13,893 nt of DNA, from contig URUI01000054.1 of assembly GCA_900551015.1 (NCBI GenBank), positions 1 to 13,893 of the forward strand, read 5' to 3'. Below the pieces are notes generated by a model, which was not told the DNA's origin, ran no database searches, and saw only the letters and a program-made list of their open reading frames with translations. Of this stretch, positions 1 through 6,926 are shown in pieces. The position numbers and the translations under genes are program-made. The DNA is from an uncultured Collinsella sp. Its GTDB lineage: Bacteria; Actinomycetota; Coriobacteriia; Coriobacteriales; Coriobacteriaceae. Numbering within the stretch: the stretch's first letter is position 1; every line of letters begins with the position of its first letter.

Positions 1-1049
1 CGGACGGGCAACTCGACCGGCTGCGGGGCGGCCTGCTGCTGTGCCTGGCCGGCGGCGAACAGCTGGCTGGCGTTCATGCCGCCCATGCCACCTGCCATGC
101 CCATGCCCATAAAGCCTGCCATCGCGCCGTTGGGATTGGCGGCTGCCGCGCGCATTGCGTCGCTCTGGGCGCTGGCAATGTTGGCTGCCGCCATAGTGGG
201 ATCGCGCATGACGGCGGCTTTCTGCAGGTCCTTGATCATCTGCTCGTCCTCTTGCGAGGCAGCGATGGAGTTGACGCCAAAGCTCACAATCTCGACGCCG
301 CGCAGGTCACGCCAATCGGCAGAGAGGACCTCGTTGAGCGCGCGGGCGAGCTCGGTGGTGTGGCCGGGGATGGCGCTGTAGCGGATGCCCATTTCCGAGA
401 TCTTGGCAAAGGCGGGCTGCAGGGCGGTGAGCAGCTCGGACTTAAGCTGGCTGTCGATCTTGTCGCGCGTGTAGCTATCGGTCACGTTGCCGCACACGTT
501 GGTGTAGAACAGCAGCGGGTTGGTGATGCGGTACGAGTACTCGCCGTTGCAGCGCACGGAGATGTCAACGTCCAGGCCGATGTTGTTGTCGACCACGCGG
601 AAGGGCACGGGCGAGGCGGTGCCGTACTTGTTGCCAATGATCTCTTTCGTGTTGATGAAGTAGACGCGCTGGTCCTTGCCCGCGTCGCCGCCAAAGGTAA
701 AGCGGCTGCCGATATTGGCGAAGGTCTCCTTGATGGAATCGCCCAGGTTGCCGCTAAAGACGCTCGGCTCGCTGCCGGTATCGAAGACGAACTCACCAGA
801 CTCCAGCGCGACTTCGATGATCTTGCCGTTTTGCACCACGAGCATGCCCTGGCCGTCGTTGACGGCGATGACGGAGCCGTTGGAGATGACGTTGTCCTCG
901 CCGCGCGTGTTGGAGCTGCGGCCACCGGTGCGCTTGCTGCCCTTGCAGGCCAAGACGTCAGCAGGCATCGATTCGCAATAGATAAATTCCTTCCACTGGT
1001 CGGCCATGACGCCGCCGGCAGCACCCAATCCAGCTTTCAAGAGTCCCAT
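1..1049 (-). CDS. SPFH-domain (stomatin/prohibitin/flotillin-like) protein, YdjI-like, C-terminus cut by window edge
   Basis: The frame is open from the ATG at 1049 to the left edge, about 349 residues. GAAAGGAAG lies just upstream of the start. The N-terminus (MGLLKAGLGAAGG, then DQWKEFIYCESMPADV) and the block SNTRGEDNVISNGSVIAV match what I know of the bacterial YdjI branch of SPFH proteins, often annotated 'virion core protein'. The SPFH-type body covers roughly residues 30-270. It is followed by an Ala-rich helical stretch and a Met/Gly-rich linker (FMGMGMAGGMGGMNA), then Gln/Ala-rich sequence. Family members usually end in a zinc ribbon, which would lie past the edge. The protein has no signal peptide or obvious membrane span, so it is probably a cytoplasmic scaffold that associates with membrane partners. 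The start is 48 nt after the zinc-ribbon gene, so it is probably the third gene of an operon. Family assignment is firm; role is inferred from B. subtilis, where YdjI links PspA to the membrane. Confidence 0.85.
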   Translation of the reverse strand, partial: MGLLKAGLGAAGGVMADQWKEFIYCESMPADVLACKGSKRTGGRSSNTRGEDNVISNGSVIAVNDGQGMLVVQNGKIIEVALESGEFVFDTGSEPSVFSGNLGDSIKETFANIGSRFTFGGDAGKDQRVYFINTKEIIGNKYGTASPVPFRVVDNNIGLDVDISVRCNGEYSYRITNPLLFYTNVCGNVTDSYTRDKIDSQLKSELLTALQPAFAKISEMGIRYSAIPGHTTELARALNEVLSADWRDLRGVEIVSFGVNSIAASQEDEQMIKDLQKAAVMRDPTMAAANIASAQSDAMRAAAANPNGAMAGFMGMGMAGGMGGMNASQLFAAGQAQQQAAPQPVELPV

Positions 1050-1097
1050 GGTGATCTTCCTTTCTCGTCAAAGGCCGGGTGGTATTGGTTGGATTGC

Positions 1098-2420
1098 TTA
1101 GTCGTCCTTGTCGTCTTTCATGACAACGGTGGTCTCGGTGTGGCTGAAGGTGTCGTGCTTCTCGGTCAGGTCGAGCTCGCCGCAGTACTCGTCGGCGTGG
1201 GTGGCCTCGTTGGCCGTCTTGAGCTGGCCTACCAGTAGCACGTCTCCGATAATCACGATGATCAGCGGCGCGATGATGTTGATGAGGATGCCCTCGATAT
1301 CAAAGGCGAGGTAATCCGGATCGAAGGCGTTCTCGCCCATAAAGAGAATCTGGGAGAGGACAAATCCGATCACAAAGAACAGCACCGAGGCAATAGCGAG
1401 CGTGGGCTTGGAGCAGGGGAGCTCGCCGACCAAGCGGCCGGTCTGGCCGTTCATGGCAAACAGGTAGCTCTTGCCGTTCCACGAGGTGGAGAGCATCCAG
1501 ACGGGGAACAGGGCGTAGTCGCTGTCTTCCCAGGTGTAGTCGAGCTGCTTGCTTTCGACCGTGGCATCGTCATATTCGTCGACGACGGTCTCGCGCAGGG
1601 TCGAGATCGTGCTCTCCTCCATACGGCGCTCGGCGCGCGCCTTGCAGGTCTCGCAGTCCTCGTCGTAACGGTTGGCGATGTAGCCGGGCATATATGCGAC
1701 CGAGAACGGACGCAGTGCGTCGTAGTCAAACGGCTCGATGGCGTCCATGTGGCCGTCGGGCATCTTGGACGATCCGTCGACGGGCACGCGCTTAAACGAG
1801 ATATTGCCCTTGCGATAGGCATCGTAGTGGTCGGTGGTCGTGACGGTGCGGTCGGATTCCTCGGTCACGGTCTCGTTGGTCGCGTCAAAGTACACTTCGC
1901 CGTCAACGCGGGCGCCGTAGAGCCAAAACGGCACGTAGACACCTTGGACCTCGTCGATGTGGTTGCCGGTGACAAAGCTCTTGGGCAGCAAGATTTTGCC
2001 CTTGTAGTGTTCCTTGAGTGCGGCCGTGACGTCGTCGCGCCCGAGCTTAAATGGAATCACCAGGTCGGGCGAGAAGTCGCCAGAGAGCTGGCCGGGCGCC
2101 ACGGCGGAGTTGCCGCAGTACGGGCAGGTGGTGACGGCGACGGTGCCGTCGGACACGAGCTCGGCGCCGCACGACGAGCAGATGTAGCCGGCGTTTTGGG
2201 CGAGCTCCTGCACGGCATCGTCGACAGCAGGTTTGGGAGCTGCGGCTGCGGCATCGGCTTTAGCATCTGCCTTGTCCTGGCGCTCGCGATAGAGGGCCTC
2301 GACTTCTTCGACTTCAAAGCGTGAGTCACAGTAGTCGCAGACGAGCTTTTGCTCGGCACTGGCAAAGTGAAGGGGGCCGCCACACGCGGGGCACTGATAG
2401 TTGACGCTCTCGAAGGCCAT
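1098..2420 (-). CDS. TFIIB-type zinc-ribbon membrane protein, YdjG-like
   Basis: This is a 440-residue protein with two N-terminal zinc ribbons: CPAC (C10, C13) paired with CDYC (C28, C31), and CSSC (C81, C84) paired with CPYC (C99, C102). An Ala/Lys/Asp-rich charged linker separates them. A long soluble region follows (about 120-330), with an internal CETC. Two hydrophobic segments near the C-terminus, about 341-361 and 375-399, look like membrane spans. The tail is acidic and ends KDDKDD. AAAGGA lies 7 nt before the ATG. The architecture fits the TFIIB-type zinc-ribbon proteins found beside SPFH genes, such as B. subtilis YdjG. The start is only 24 nt after the DUF4428 gene and the stop 48 nt before the SPFH gene, so co-transcription is likely. 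It probably anchors the SPFH partner at the membrane; that role is inferred from the family. Confidence 0.82.
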   Translation of the reverse strand: MAFESVNYQCPACGGPLHFASAEQKLVCDYCDSRFEVEEVEALYRERQDKADAKADAAAAAPKPAVDDAVQELAQNAGYICSSCGAELVSDGTVAVTTCPYCGNSAVAPGQLSGDFSPDLVIPFKLGRDDVTAALKEHYKGKILLPKSFVTGNHIDEVQGVYVPFWLYGARVDGEVYFDATNETVTEESDRTVTTTDHYDAYRKGNISFKRVPVDGSSKMPDGHMDAIEPFDYDALRPFSVAYMPGYIANRYDEDCETCKARAERRMEESTISTLRETVVDEYDDATVESKQLDYTWEDSDYALFPVWMLSTSWNGKSYLFAMNGQTGRLVGELPCSKPTLAIASVLFFVIGFVLSQILFMGENAFDPDYLAFDIEGILINIIAPLIIVIIGDVLLVGQLKTANEATHADEYCGELDLTEKHDTFSHTETTVVMKDDKDD

Positions 2421-2444
2421 GATCGGTCCTTTCCGTGCCGGAGG

Positions 2445-3182
2445 CTATGCGCCGATGGCGCCGCCGCAGTATTCGCAGCGCCCACTGGCATCGGGAATGG
2501 TGGTGGCTCCGCAGAAGGGGCAGGTCACCGCGGTCTTGGGGGCCTTGGCGGCCACGACGCTGTCGCGCGTCTCCTGGCGCAGCTGCACCAGCGCGTCGCG
2601 GACCTCGGTTGCCTGGCGCTTGGCCTCGCGGTATTCGATGGAGCCGCGCTGATCGATGGTGGAGTCGTTTACGCGCAGGTTGATCTCGGTAAAGTACGGC
2701 GTGTTGACGTGAATGGTCAGATTAAAGTCGTAATCCAGGTCGTAGCGCGGCGGGTTGTAGCTCTCGCGCTCGCCGTCCTTGGTCTCGCGATAGATTTCGG
2801 TGCGATGCTCGTCGATATCCATATCGCAGCCGAGTACCTGCGAGAACTCGATGATGTCGGGATTGGCGTCGCGCCAGCGGCTCTGCGAGGTGATGATCAG
2901 CAGGCCCGCGTCCTCATCGAGCATGATGTTGGTGCGCCCGGCAGAAAGCGTGCGCGTGGGGTTGAACGACGCCAGGCGCTCGGCGTTGGCCTCGCGGTAG
3001 GCGAGTTGCTCACGGATATCGTCCGCGGTGCTGGAGCGATAGCCGTGAAAGTAGGGGGAGAGCTTGCCGGCGCACTCTTTGCACAGGTAGCCTTCATTGA
3101 TTTTTGTCTTACCTAGAAGTCCCAGCTCGGTACCGCAAATCGCGCACTCTTTCTTCTCGAACATCTTGTCAAAGAAGCCCAT
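2445..3182 (-). CDS. DUF4428 protein with zinc ribbons at both ends
   Basis: This is a 245-residue soluble protein. The N-terminus carries a CxxC pair (C13, C16) and a second pair CKEC (C34, C37), which I recognise as DUF4428. The middle (about 80-200) has a beta-rich look, with phrases such as LLIITSQSRW and DFNLTIHVNTPYF. Residues 221-239 form a second ribbon, CPFC then CEYC, typical of short rubredoxin-like zinc ribbons at bacterial C-termini. There is no signal peptide or membrane segment. GGGAGG lies 6 nt before the ATG. It is the first gene of the minus-strand set, followed after 24 nt by the YdjG-like gene. Its function is unknown. The context suggests a cytosolic adaptor of the SPFH/zinc-ribbon complex, or a sensor of metal or redox state. 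Confidence 0.8.
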   Translation of the reverse strand: MGFFDKMFEKKECAICGTELGLLGKTKINEGYLCKECAGKLSPYFHGYRSSTADDIREQLAYREANAERLASFNPTRTLSAGRTNIMLDEDAGLLIITSQSRWRDANPDIIEFSQVLGCDMDIDEHRTEIYRETKDGERESYNPPRYDLDYDFNLTIHVNTPYFTEINLRVNDSTIDQRGSIEYREAKRQATEVRDALVQLRQETRDSVVAAKAPKTAVTCPFCGATTIPDASGRCEYCGGAIGA

Positions 3183-3303
3183 GGCTGCCTCCCATCAACT
3201 GGTAGCGTGTGTCACTTTTGATGATGGGGGAGTGCGCAGCCTTTCACGATACCCAGACGGCTCAACGAGTCTCCACAACTGGGACACATGGCCCATTTTT
3301 CCT

Positions 3304-3363
3304 ACTCATTGGGGACGTACTTAAATGAGTGAAACTACTCATTTAAGTACGTCCCCAATGAGT
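3304..3363. repeat. Perfect 27-bp inverted repeat with 6-nt spacer, REP/MITE-like
   Basis: The left arm (3304-3330) begins ACTCATTGGGGACG and ends TTAAATGAGT. The right arm (3337-3363) is its exact reverse complement. The spacer is GAAACT. The same 27-bp arm recurs without a mismatch at 9987-10013. A perfect arm of this length, found twice in 14 kb of intergenic DNA, indicates an interspersed palindromic element rather than a terminator. GGGGACGT-type intergenic repeats of this style are, in my experience, often linked to Y1 (REP-associated, RAYT) transposases; no such transposase is in the window. Confidence 0.85.
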
Positions 3364-3372
3364 GCTCGCAGA

Positions 3373-3439
3373 ACGAGAGTGGATAATCTCCCGTTTTTGG
3401 CCTGCTTGTGGGCTCAAAGTGGGAGATTTCCACTCTCGT
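3373..3439. repeat. Long imperfect hairpin, 18-20 bp stem
   Basis: The left arm 3373-3392 (ACGAGAGTGG then ATAATCTCCC) pairs with 3421-3439 (GGGAGATTT then CCACTCTCGT), with one base unmatched. The inner part, TTTTTGGCC and GGGCTCAAA, extends the stem imperfectly. It starts 9 bp after the perfect palindrome, so the two may form one composite element. There is no T-run at either end, which argues against a simple terminator. Confidence 0.7.
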
Positions 3440-3446
3440 CATTTGG

Positions 3447-3485
3447 GTGTCCAAAAATCCCCGCTCGTTTGGCGCCTGGGGACAC
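3447..3485 (-). terminator. Possible intrinsic terminator after the DUF1593 gene
   Basis: Read on the minus strand, downstream of the DUF1593 stop, TCCCC (3482-3478) and GGGGA (3462-3458) can form a short stem followed at once by TTTTT (3457-3453). An alternative outer stem pairs GTGTCC (3485-3480) with GGACAC (3452-3447). The stem is short and the loop is 15 nt, so this is a weak candidate. It may equally be the edge of the repeat cluster. Confidence 0.35.
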
Positions 3486-3513
3486 TCTTTGTCGAATGTG
3501 GGCGTCGCCCTTG

Positions 3514-5025
3514 CTATGCCACAGTCACGGCGACCTGGGCGTAGCGGCTGCAGGGGCGCTCGGCGCGCGTCTGCACGGTGAGGGTGAGCACAAAGCGGTC
3601 GCCGGGTCGTGCGTCGGCGGGCACGATGAAAGTGGCATCCTCCGTGCATTCTTGCCACAGCGACAGATCCTGGACGCCTGCATAGCTCGACGGGTCTACG
3701 GCGACATCCCAATGCGCATCGAAGCCCCTGCCGTCGGGGTCGACGATGGTCGCCGCAAGGTCGATGCGCTCGCCGGCTGCGGCGCTGCGGTCGGCCGTGA
3801 CCTCGACAACATGCGCCGGATGCGAGCAGATGGCCGGATCATGGGCGCACCATTGCGCGCGGGCGGCAAAGTCTTCCTGATAGGCACGCAGGTAGGGATT
3901 GAGATTGTCGTCTGAGGGCGTGCCGAGGGCGGCAAAACCGGTGGGCGCGTTCGCATCGGGGCGTCCATCAAGAAACATGCGGCCGAGCAGCGTATCGAAG
4001 TCGCGGTCGTCGATACCGCGCAGGCCAAACGGAAGCAGCGGAATATAGGTCATGCTGTCGCCTTCGGCCATAAAGTCGCCGCGCTCAAACTGTACCGCGG
4101 GCATGCCTTCCAGGCCCCAATCCAGGCGGGCATGCTTGCCAAACTGAAAGCGCTCGGGCTCGTTTTCGTAGACCTTACCATCGCCATAGAGCATATAGCG
4201 TGCCATGAGGTGGCCGTTGCCCTGCGTGAGGTTCTGCTTGGGCCAAGGAGCCTGAAACAACGGCAGCGTATCGGGCTGAGCCATCTTGGCGTCGACATAG
4301 CCGCCATACATATAGGGCACGCGCCAAAAGATGAGCTCGGGAAAGAGCTCACGCCCATGGTCGAGCCACGAGTTGTCCTGTCCCACGCCATCGGCAACGC
4401 CCATCACGCGCACCTTCTGATAGACCCGCTGCTGTACGGCGGGCCACTCGGGTGTGGCGCGATAACGCTCGGCAATACTCATGAGGGCGCGAACGATCGT
4501 ATTCATACCACCCCAGCTGAGCAGCCACAGCGTGCGCGGGTCATCGTCCATGATGGCATCGGCGATGACGTGAGACCCTTCAGTCTCCTCGCGCACATCA
4601 CCCTCAAAGGCAACATTTCCCACAAAGGTGCGCTCGATTATCTGGGCGGGCGTGGGAAACGGCGGCTCACCGGCAGCGGCCGCATTTGCCTGCAACTGCG
4701 GCCAAGCCTGGGCATATTCATTGCTCCAGAGGCTCTCAATCCAATGCTCGGGAAACGGACGATACTCACGAAGCTCCCCTGCCAGTGGATCGGGTTCATG
4801 AGGCACAACAGCCCACTCATAAGAGCGCCGCCCTTTGGTCCGCCAATGCGAATTCACCTCGCCGAGCGTATGAACCCCATCCCCAAGAAAGTGATACTGC
4901 GAAGCCGTATACACCACAGCCTGAACATCAAGCAAGTTGAGATACAGAGCCAAATGAACAAGCGAGTTCATATCATCGACTTCCATATCAGTGGTAACAA
5001 TCACTCGAGTCAACTTCTGGGACAT
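3514..5025 (-). CDS. DUF1593 / Sde182-type nucleoside-hydrolase-like protein, cytoplasmic
   Basis: This is a 503-residue protein. Near the N-terminus, VIVTTDMEVDDMNS carries D13, D17 and D18, the TDxxxDD form of the aspartate cluster that binds calcium in nucleoside hydrolases. TLWLLSWGGMNT (about 165-176) is the second family block. The hydrolase-like fold covers about residues 4-300. A beta-sandwich domain (about 402-503) begins HPAHVVEVTADRSAAAGE and matches the C-terminal domain of DUF1593/Sde182 proteins. I chose the ATG at 5025 because GGAG sits 8 nt upstream; a TTG at 5049 in the same frame has no ribosome binding site. There is no signal peptide, although many relatives are secreted. 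It starts 79 nt after the alpha/beta-hydrolase gene, so they likely share a transcript. Substrate is unknown; cleavage of an N- or O-riboside-like or glycosidic bond is inferred from the fold. Confidence 0.82.
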   Translation of the reverse strand: MSQKLTRVIVTTDMEVDDMNSLVHLALYLNLLDVQAVVYTASQYHFLGDGVHTLGEVNSHWRTKGRRSYEWAVVPHEPDPLAGELREYRPFPEHWIESLWSNEYAQAWPQLQANAAAAGEPPFPTPAQIIERTFVGNVAFEGDVREETEGSHVIADAIMDDDPRTLWLLSWGGMNTIVRALMSIAERYRATPEWPAVQQRVYQKVRVMGVADGVGQDNSWLDHGRELFPELIFWRVPYMYGGYVDAKMAQPDTLPLFQAPWPKQNLTQGNGHLMARYMLYGDGKVYENEPERFQFGKHARLDWGLEGMPAVQFERGDFMAEGDSMTYIPLLPFGLRGIDDRDFDTLLGRMFLDGRPDANAPTGFAALGTPSDDNLNPYLRAYQEDFAARAQWCAHDPAICSHPAHVVEVTADRSAAAGERIDLAATIVDPDGRGFDAHWDVAVDPSSYAGVQDLSLWQECTEDATFIVPADARPGDRFVLTLTVQTRAERPCSRYAQVAVTVA

Positions 5026-5033
5026 AGGAACAG

Positions 5034-5037
5034 CTCC
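5034..5037 (-). promoter_or_regulatory. Ribosome binding site that decides the DUF1593 start
   Basis: GGAG on the minus strand lies 8 nt before the ATG at 5025. It falls downstream of the alternative TTG at 5049, so the longer reading is unlikely. Confidence 0.6.
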
Positions 5038-5104
5038 AATCAAAATCAATTCAGCCAGTTACGCGCAAGGCAAGACTAAACCCCGGTCCCCGCGATGGGA
5101 GGGC

Positions 5105-6442
5105 TTAGCGGTCGACCCTGGCCGACCACTCCCAGCAGCCCACCGGCTCGCCGTCGATGAGTACGTTGCCCCCGTCGAAGTCTTGATAACACAGGTCGTT
5201 GAATTGGTGGATCCACACGCCGTGGTTGAACGTCTTCTTGGCCGAGCCGTCGGCCTCGCGATACACGCCGGTCAGGTCCTCGACATGGCTAAAGTAGGTG
5301 AGGTGCACGTTGGCGCCGGCATCGCGCAGGCGCGCCGTGAGCGGCAGCACGGTCTGTTGCGGTGACACAAGCTCGTCGCCCTTGGAGTGCGTAAACCACA
5401 GCGGCGTCTTGGCGAGCGCGGCTACGTCCTCGTCCGTGGCGTTGTACCACGGGGCGCAGCAGGGAAGGCCCGCGGCGAAGAAATCGGGGTAGTCGGCGCA
5501 CAGGCGCAGGGTCATAAAGCCGCCGTTGGAAAGACCGGCGACCACGATGCGGTCGGTGTCGATGCGGTCGGCATGCTCGGCGACAAACTCGTCGATAAGC
5601 GCCTTGAGCACGGAGGAGTAGATGCTCTGGTTGGAGCGACCGAGTTGCTCGACGCCGTTGTCCATCCAAAACGTGGGCGACTGCGGCACGAGCACCCAGG
5701 CAAAGCCGCCAAAGTAGCGCTGGATCTGCGCCTGGCTAATGGCCGTCACGCGGTTGCCGATATAGGCGCGCGTAGCGCCTTCGCCTTGCGTGGCGCCCTT
5801 GCCCTCGCCGGCGCCGTGCAGATACACCACGAGCGGTGCCCTTTGGGGCACGACCGTCGCCTCGGGCGCAAAGGGGTTGAAGCATGCCGAGTCTTCGGCC
5901 TTAAAGGTGGGCTCAAAGAAGCCGTATTCGAACGCGATGCCGTCGACGGCGGTCTTTTGCGTGGCGTTGCTCCAGCCTTTGAGCGCGGGGCAGATATCGC
6001 CACGGCAGGTGTCGAAGACCAGGCCGCAGGTGGGATCGTCGCCGTCGTTGCCGGGAAGAGCTGTGAGCTGCGTGATGCGCAGCTGGTCATCGAGCATGCG
6101 CGAGCCCATGACGCCGCCTTCGATGGTCTTGGTCAGGCGCTGCTCGGCGACCTCGAGCGCCACATGGGTGCCCACGGCGAGCTTACGTCCGTTCTCGTCG
6201 CACGGATATGCGGCGAGAATGTCGATGTAACCCACGGAGGGCGCGGCATGGTCGGCGCCGCGCTCCTTGCGCATCAGAACCTCGCCCGAGCGCTCGTGAC
6301 GCTCTACATATATATGGAAGGTGTTCGCGTCGATGTCGTTGGCGCGCACGGTGCAGGGCAGGTCGAGTACGACCTTGCTGATCCAGGGGCCAAAGTCGCC
6401 CAAGGTGGTGACGGTTGCGTAGGTACACAATTTGAGCTCCAT
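5105..6442 (-). CDS. Alpha/beta-hydrolase, esterase or prolyl-oligopeptidase family, with unassigned N-terminal domain
   Basis: This is a 445-residue protein. An N-terminal region (about 1-190) of beta-rich sequence looks like the Ig-like lead domain of some bacterial esterases. The catalytic domain opens with LVVYLHGAGEGKG (HG at 209-210, oxyanion hole). The nucleophile elbow is GLSNGG with Ser305. The likely acid is Asp356 in SKGDELVS, and the likely catalytic base is His407 in FNHGVW. This order and the pairing with secreted-esterase homologues fit the predicted peptidase/feruloyl-esterase-like group (COG4099-type). There is no signal peptide, so it acts in the cytoplasm. GGGAGG lies 6 nt before the ATG. 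It is the first gene of a minus-strand pair with DUF1593, divergent from the PTS gene. Removal of acyl groups from an imported glycoside is a plausible role, inferred from context. A peptidase role cannot be excluded. Confidence 0.8.
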   Translation of the reverse strand: MELKLCTYATVTTLGDFGPWISKVVLDLPCTVRANDIDANTFHIYVERHERSGEVLMRKERGADHAAPSVGYIDILAAYPCDENGRKLAVGTHVALEVAEQRLTKTIEGGVMGSRMLDDQLRITQLTALPGNDGDDPTCGLVFDTCRGDICPALKGWSNATQKTAVDGIAFEYGFFEPTFKAEDSACFNPFAPEATVVPQRAPLVVYLHGAGEGKGATQGEGATRAYIGNRVTAISQAQIQRYFGGFAWVLVPQSPTFWMDNGVEQLGRSNQSIYSSVLKALIDEFVAEHADRIDTDRIVVAGLSNGGFMTLRLCADYPDFFAAGLPCCAPWYNATDEDVAALAKTPLWFTHSKGDELVSPQQTVLPLTARLRDAGANVHLTYFSHVEDLTGVYREADGSAKKTFNHGVWIHQFNDLCYQDFDGGNVLIDGEPVGCWEWSARVDR

Positions 6443-6490
6443 GAGCTGCCTCCCTTACGCCGCGAATGCCTGGCATCTGCGGCAATACAA

Positions 6491-6506
6491 ACTAAACATG
6501 TTTAGT
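6491..6506. promoter_or_regulatory. Operator-like perfect 16-bp palindrome
   Basis: ACTAAACATGTTTAGT is its own reverse complement. It lies 49 bp upstream of the hydrolase ATG, where a bound regulator could block the minus-strand promoter. Half-sites are TAAAC/GTTTA with a 2-nt spacer. Confidence 0.6.
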
Positions 6507-6569
6507 GTAATCTAGAATTGAAGAATAACCAGATGAACTCGGTAAACGGCAAAATTGAACACGTCGTGA

Positions 6570-6593
6570 GCTACTAAACATATGTTTACTAGC
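6570..6593. promoter_or_regulatory. Operator-like 24-bp palindrome
   Basis: The core TAAACATATGTTTA (6575-6588) is perfect, flanked by GCTA and TAGC that also match. Only one symmetric pair (6574/6589) breaks the 24-bp symmetry. Its half-sites are the same as in the site at 6491 but with a 4-nt spacer. It lies mid-way in the divergent region. Confidence 0.55.
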
Positions 6594-6784
6594 TTCTAGC
6601 AGGGATTCTGTTGATGAGTTAACAGATCAGTGAGGTGTTCATCAAAATAAAATCCCACGTAAATGGCTATATATCAATAGAGGGTCAAAGAGACCATTTC
6701 CCGCCATTCAAATACGTTCACCCCCGATTACCTACCGTTCACCGGACTGTAGACGGCAAAATTGCCATAAATTCGGCGCTCCGT

Positions 6785-6826
6785 GTAAACTAAAGCCCGT
6801 AAACGTTCAGTAAACACCTTGTTTAC
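6785..6826. promoter_or_regulatory. Cluster of GTAAAC half-sites with inverted pair near the PTS promoter
   Basis: GTAAAC occurs at 6785-6790, 6799-6804 and 6810-6815. The last pairs with GTTTAC at 6821-6826 in GTAAACACCTTGTTTAC, a 17-bp palindrome. The second copy, GTAAACGTTCAG, resembles a LacI-type half-palindrome. Placement 107-148 bp before the PTS start suits an operator or activator site. Confidence 0.5.
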
Positions 6827-6862
6827 AAAAGCGTATCCAAGGGTCCGGCAACCGTAAGGGGT

Positions 6863-6868
6863 TATAGT
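6863..6868 (+). promoter_or_regulatory. Possible -10 element for the PTS gene
   Basis: TATAGT differs from TATAAT at one base and lies 64 nt upstream of the PTS start. No good -35 is found at 16-18 nt, so the promoter may need an activator or the call may be wrong. Confidence 0.3.
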
Positions 6869-6921
6869 CGCCGGGCCAAAGGCGTGCCTAAGCCCAAGGG
6901 GGCTGGCACACGATGATATGG

Positions 6922-6926
6922 GGAGG
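6922..6926 (+). promoter_or_regulatory. Ribosome binding site that decides the PTS start
   Basis: GGAGG, inside GGGGAGGGG, lies 6 nt before the ATG at 6933. An upstream in-frame ATG at 6918 would place this site inside the coding region, so 6933 is preferred. Confidence 0.75.

Larger units (their letters stand above)
3183..3513. other. Gene-free stretch filled with inverted repeats
   Basis: I see no supported gene between the DUF4428 start and the DUF1593 stop. The stretch holds, in order, the presumed leader and promoter of the minus-strand DUF4428 gene (no clear boxes found), a perfect long palindrome at 3304-3363, a second large hairpin at 3373-3439, and a terminator-like hairpin at 3447-3485. 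Open frames crossing it on the plus strand are made of these repeats and of antisense to DUF1593. Confidence 0.7.

Noticed and set aside
252..1238. Long open frame on the plus strand across the SPFH gene
   Set aside because: It is antisense to the SPFH gene and the end of the zinc-ribbon gene. Its protein is low-complexity, rich in Ala, Val, Asp and His, with no recognisable motif. It is a product of high-GC codon bias.
3304..3439. CRISPR array
   Set aside because: The repeats are inverted, not evenly spaced direct repeats with unique spacers, and no cas gene is present.
3325..3915. Plus-strand open frame starting inside the palindrome
   Set aside because: Its start lies within the inverted repeat, and the rest is repeat DNA plus antisense to DUF1593.
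4132..5079. Plus-strand open frame over the DUF1593 gene
   Set aside because: It overlaps a recognised family on the other strand and has no good ribosome binding site or motif.
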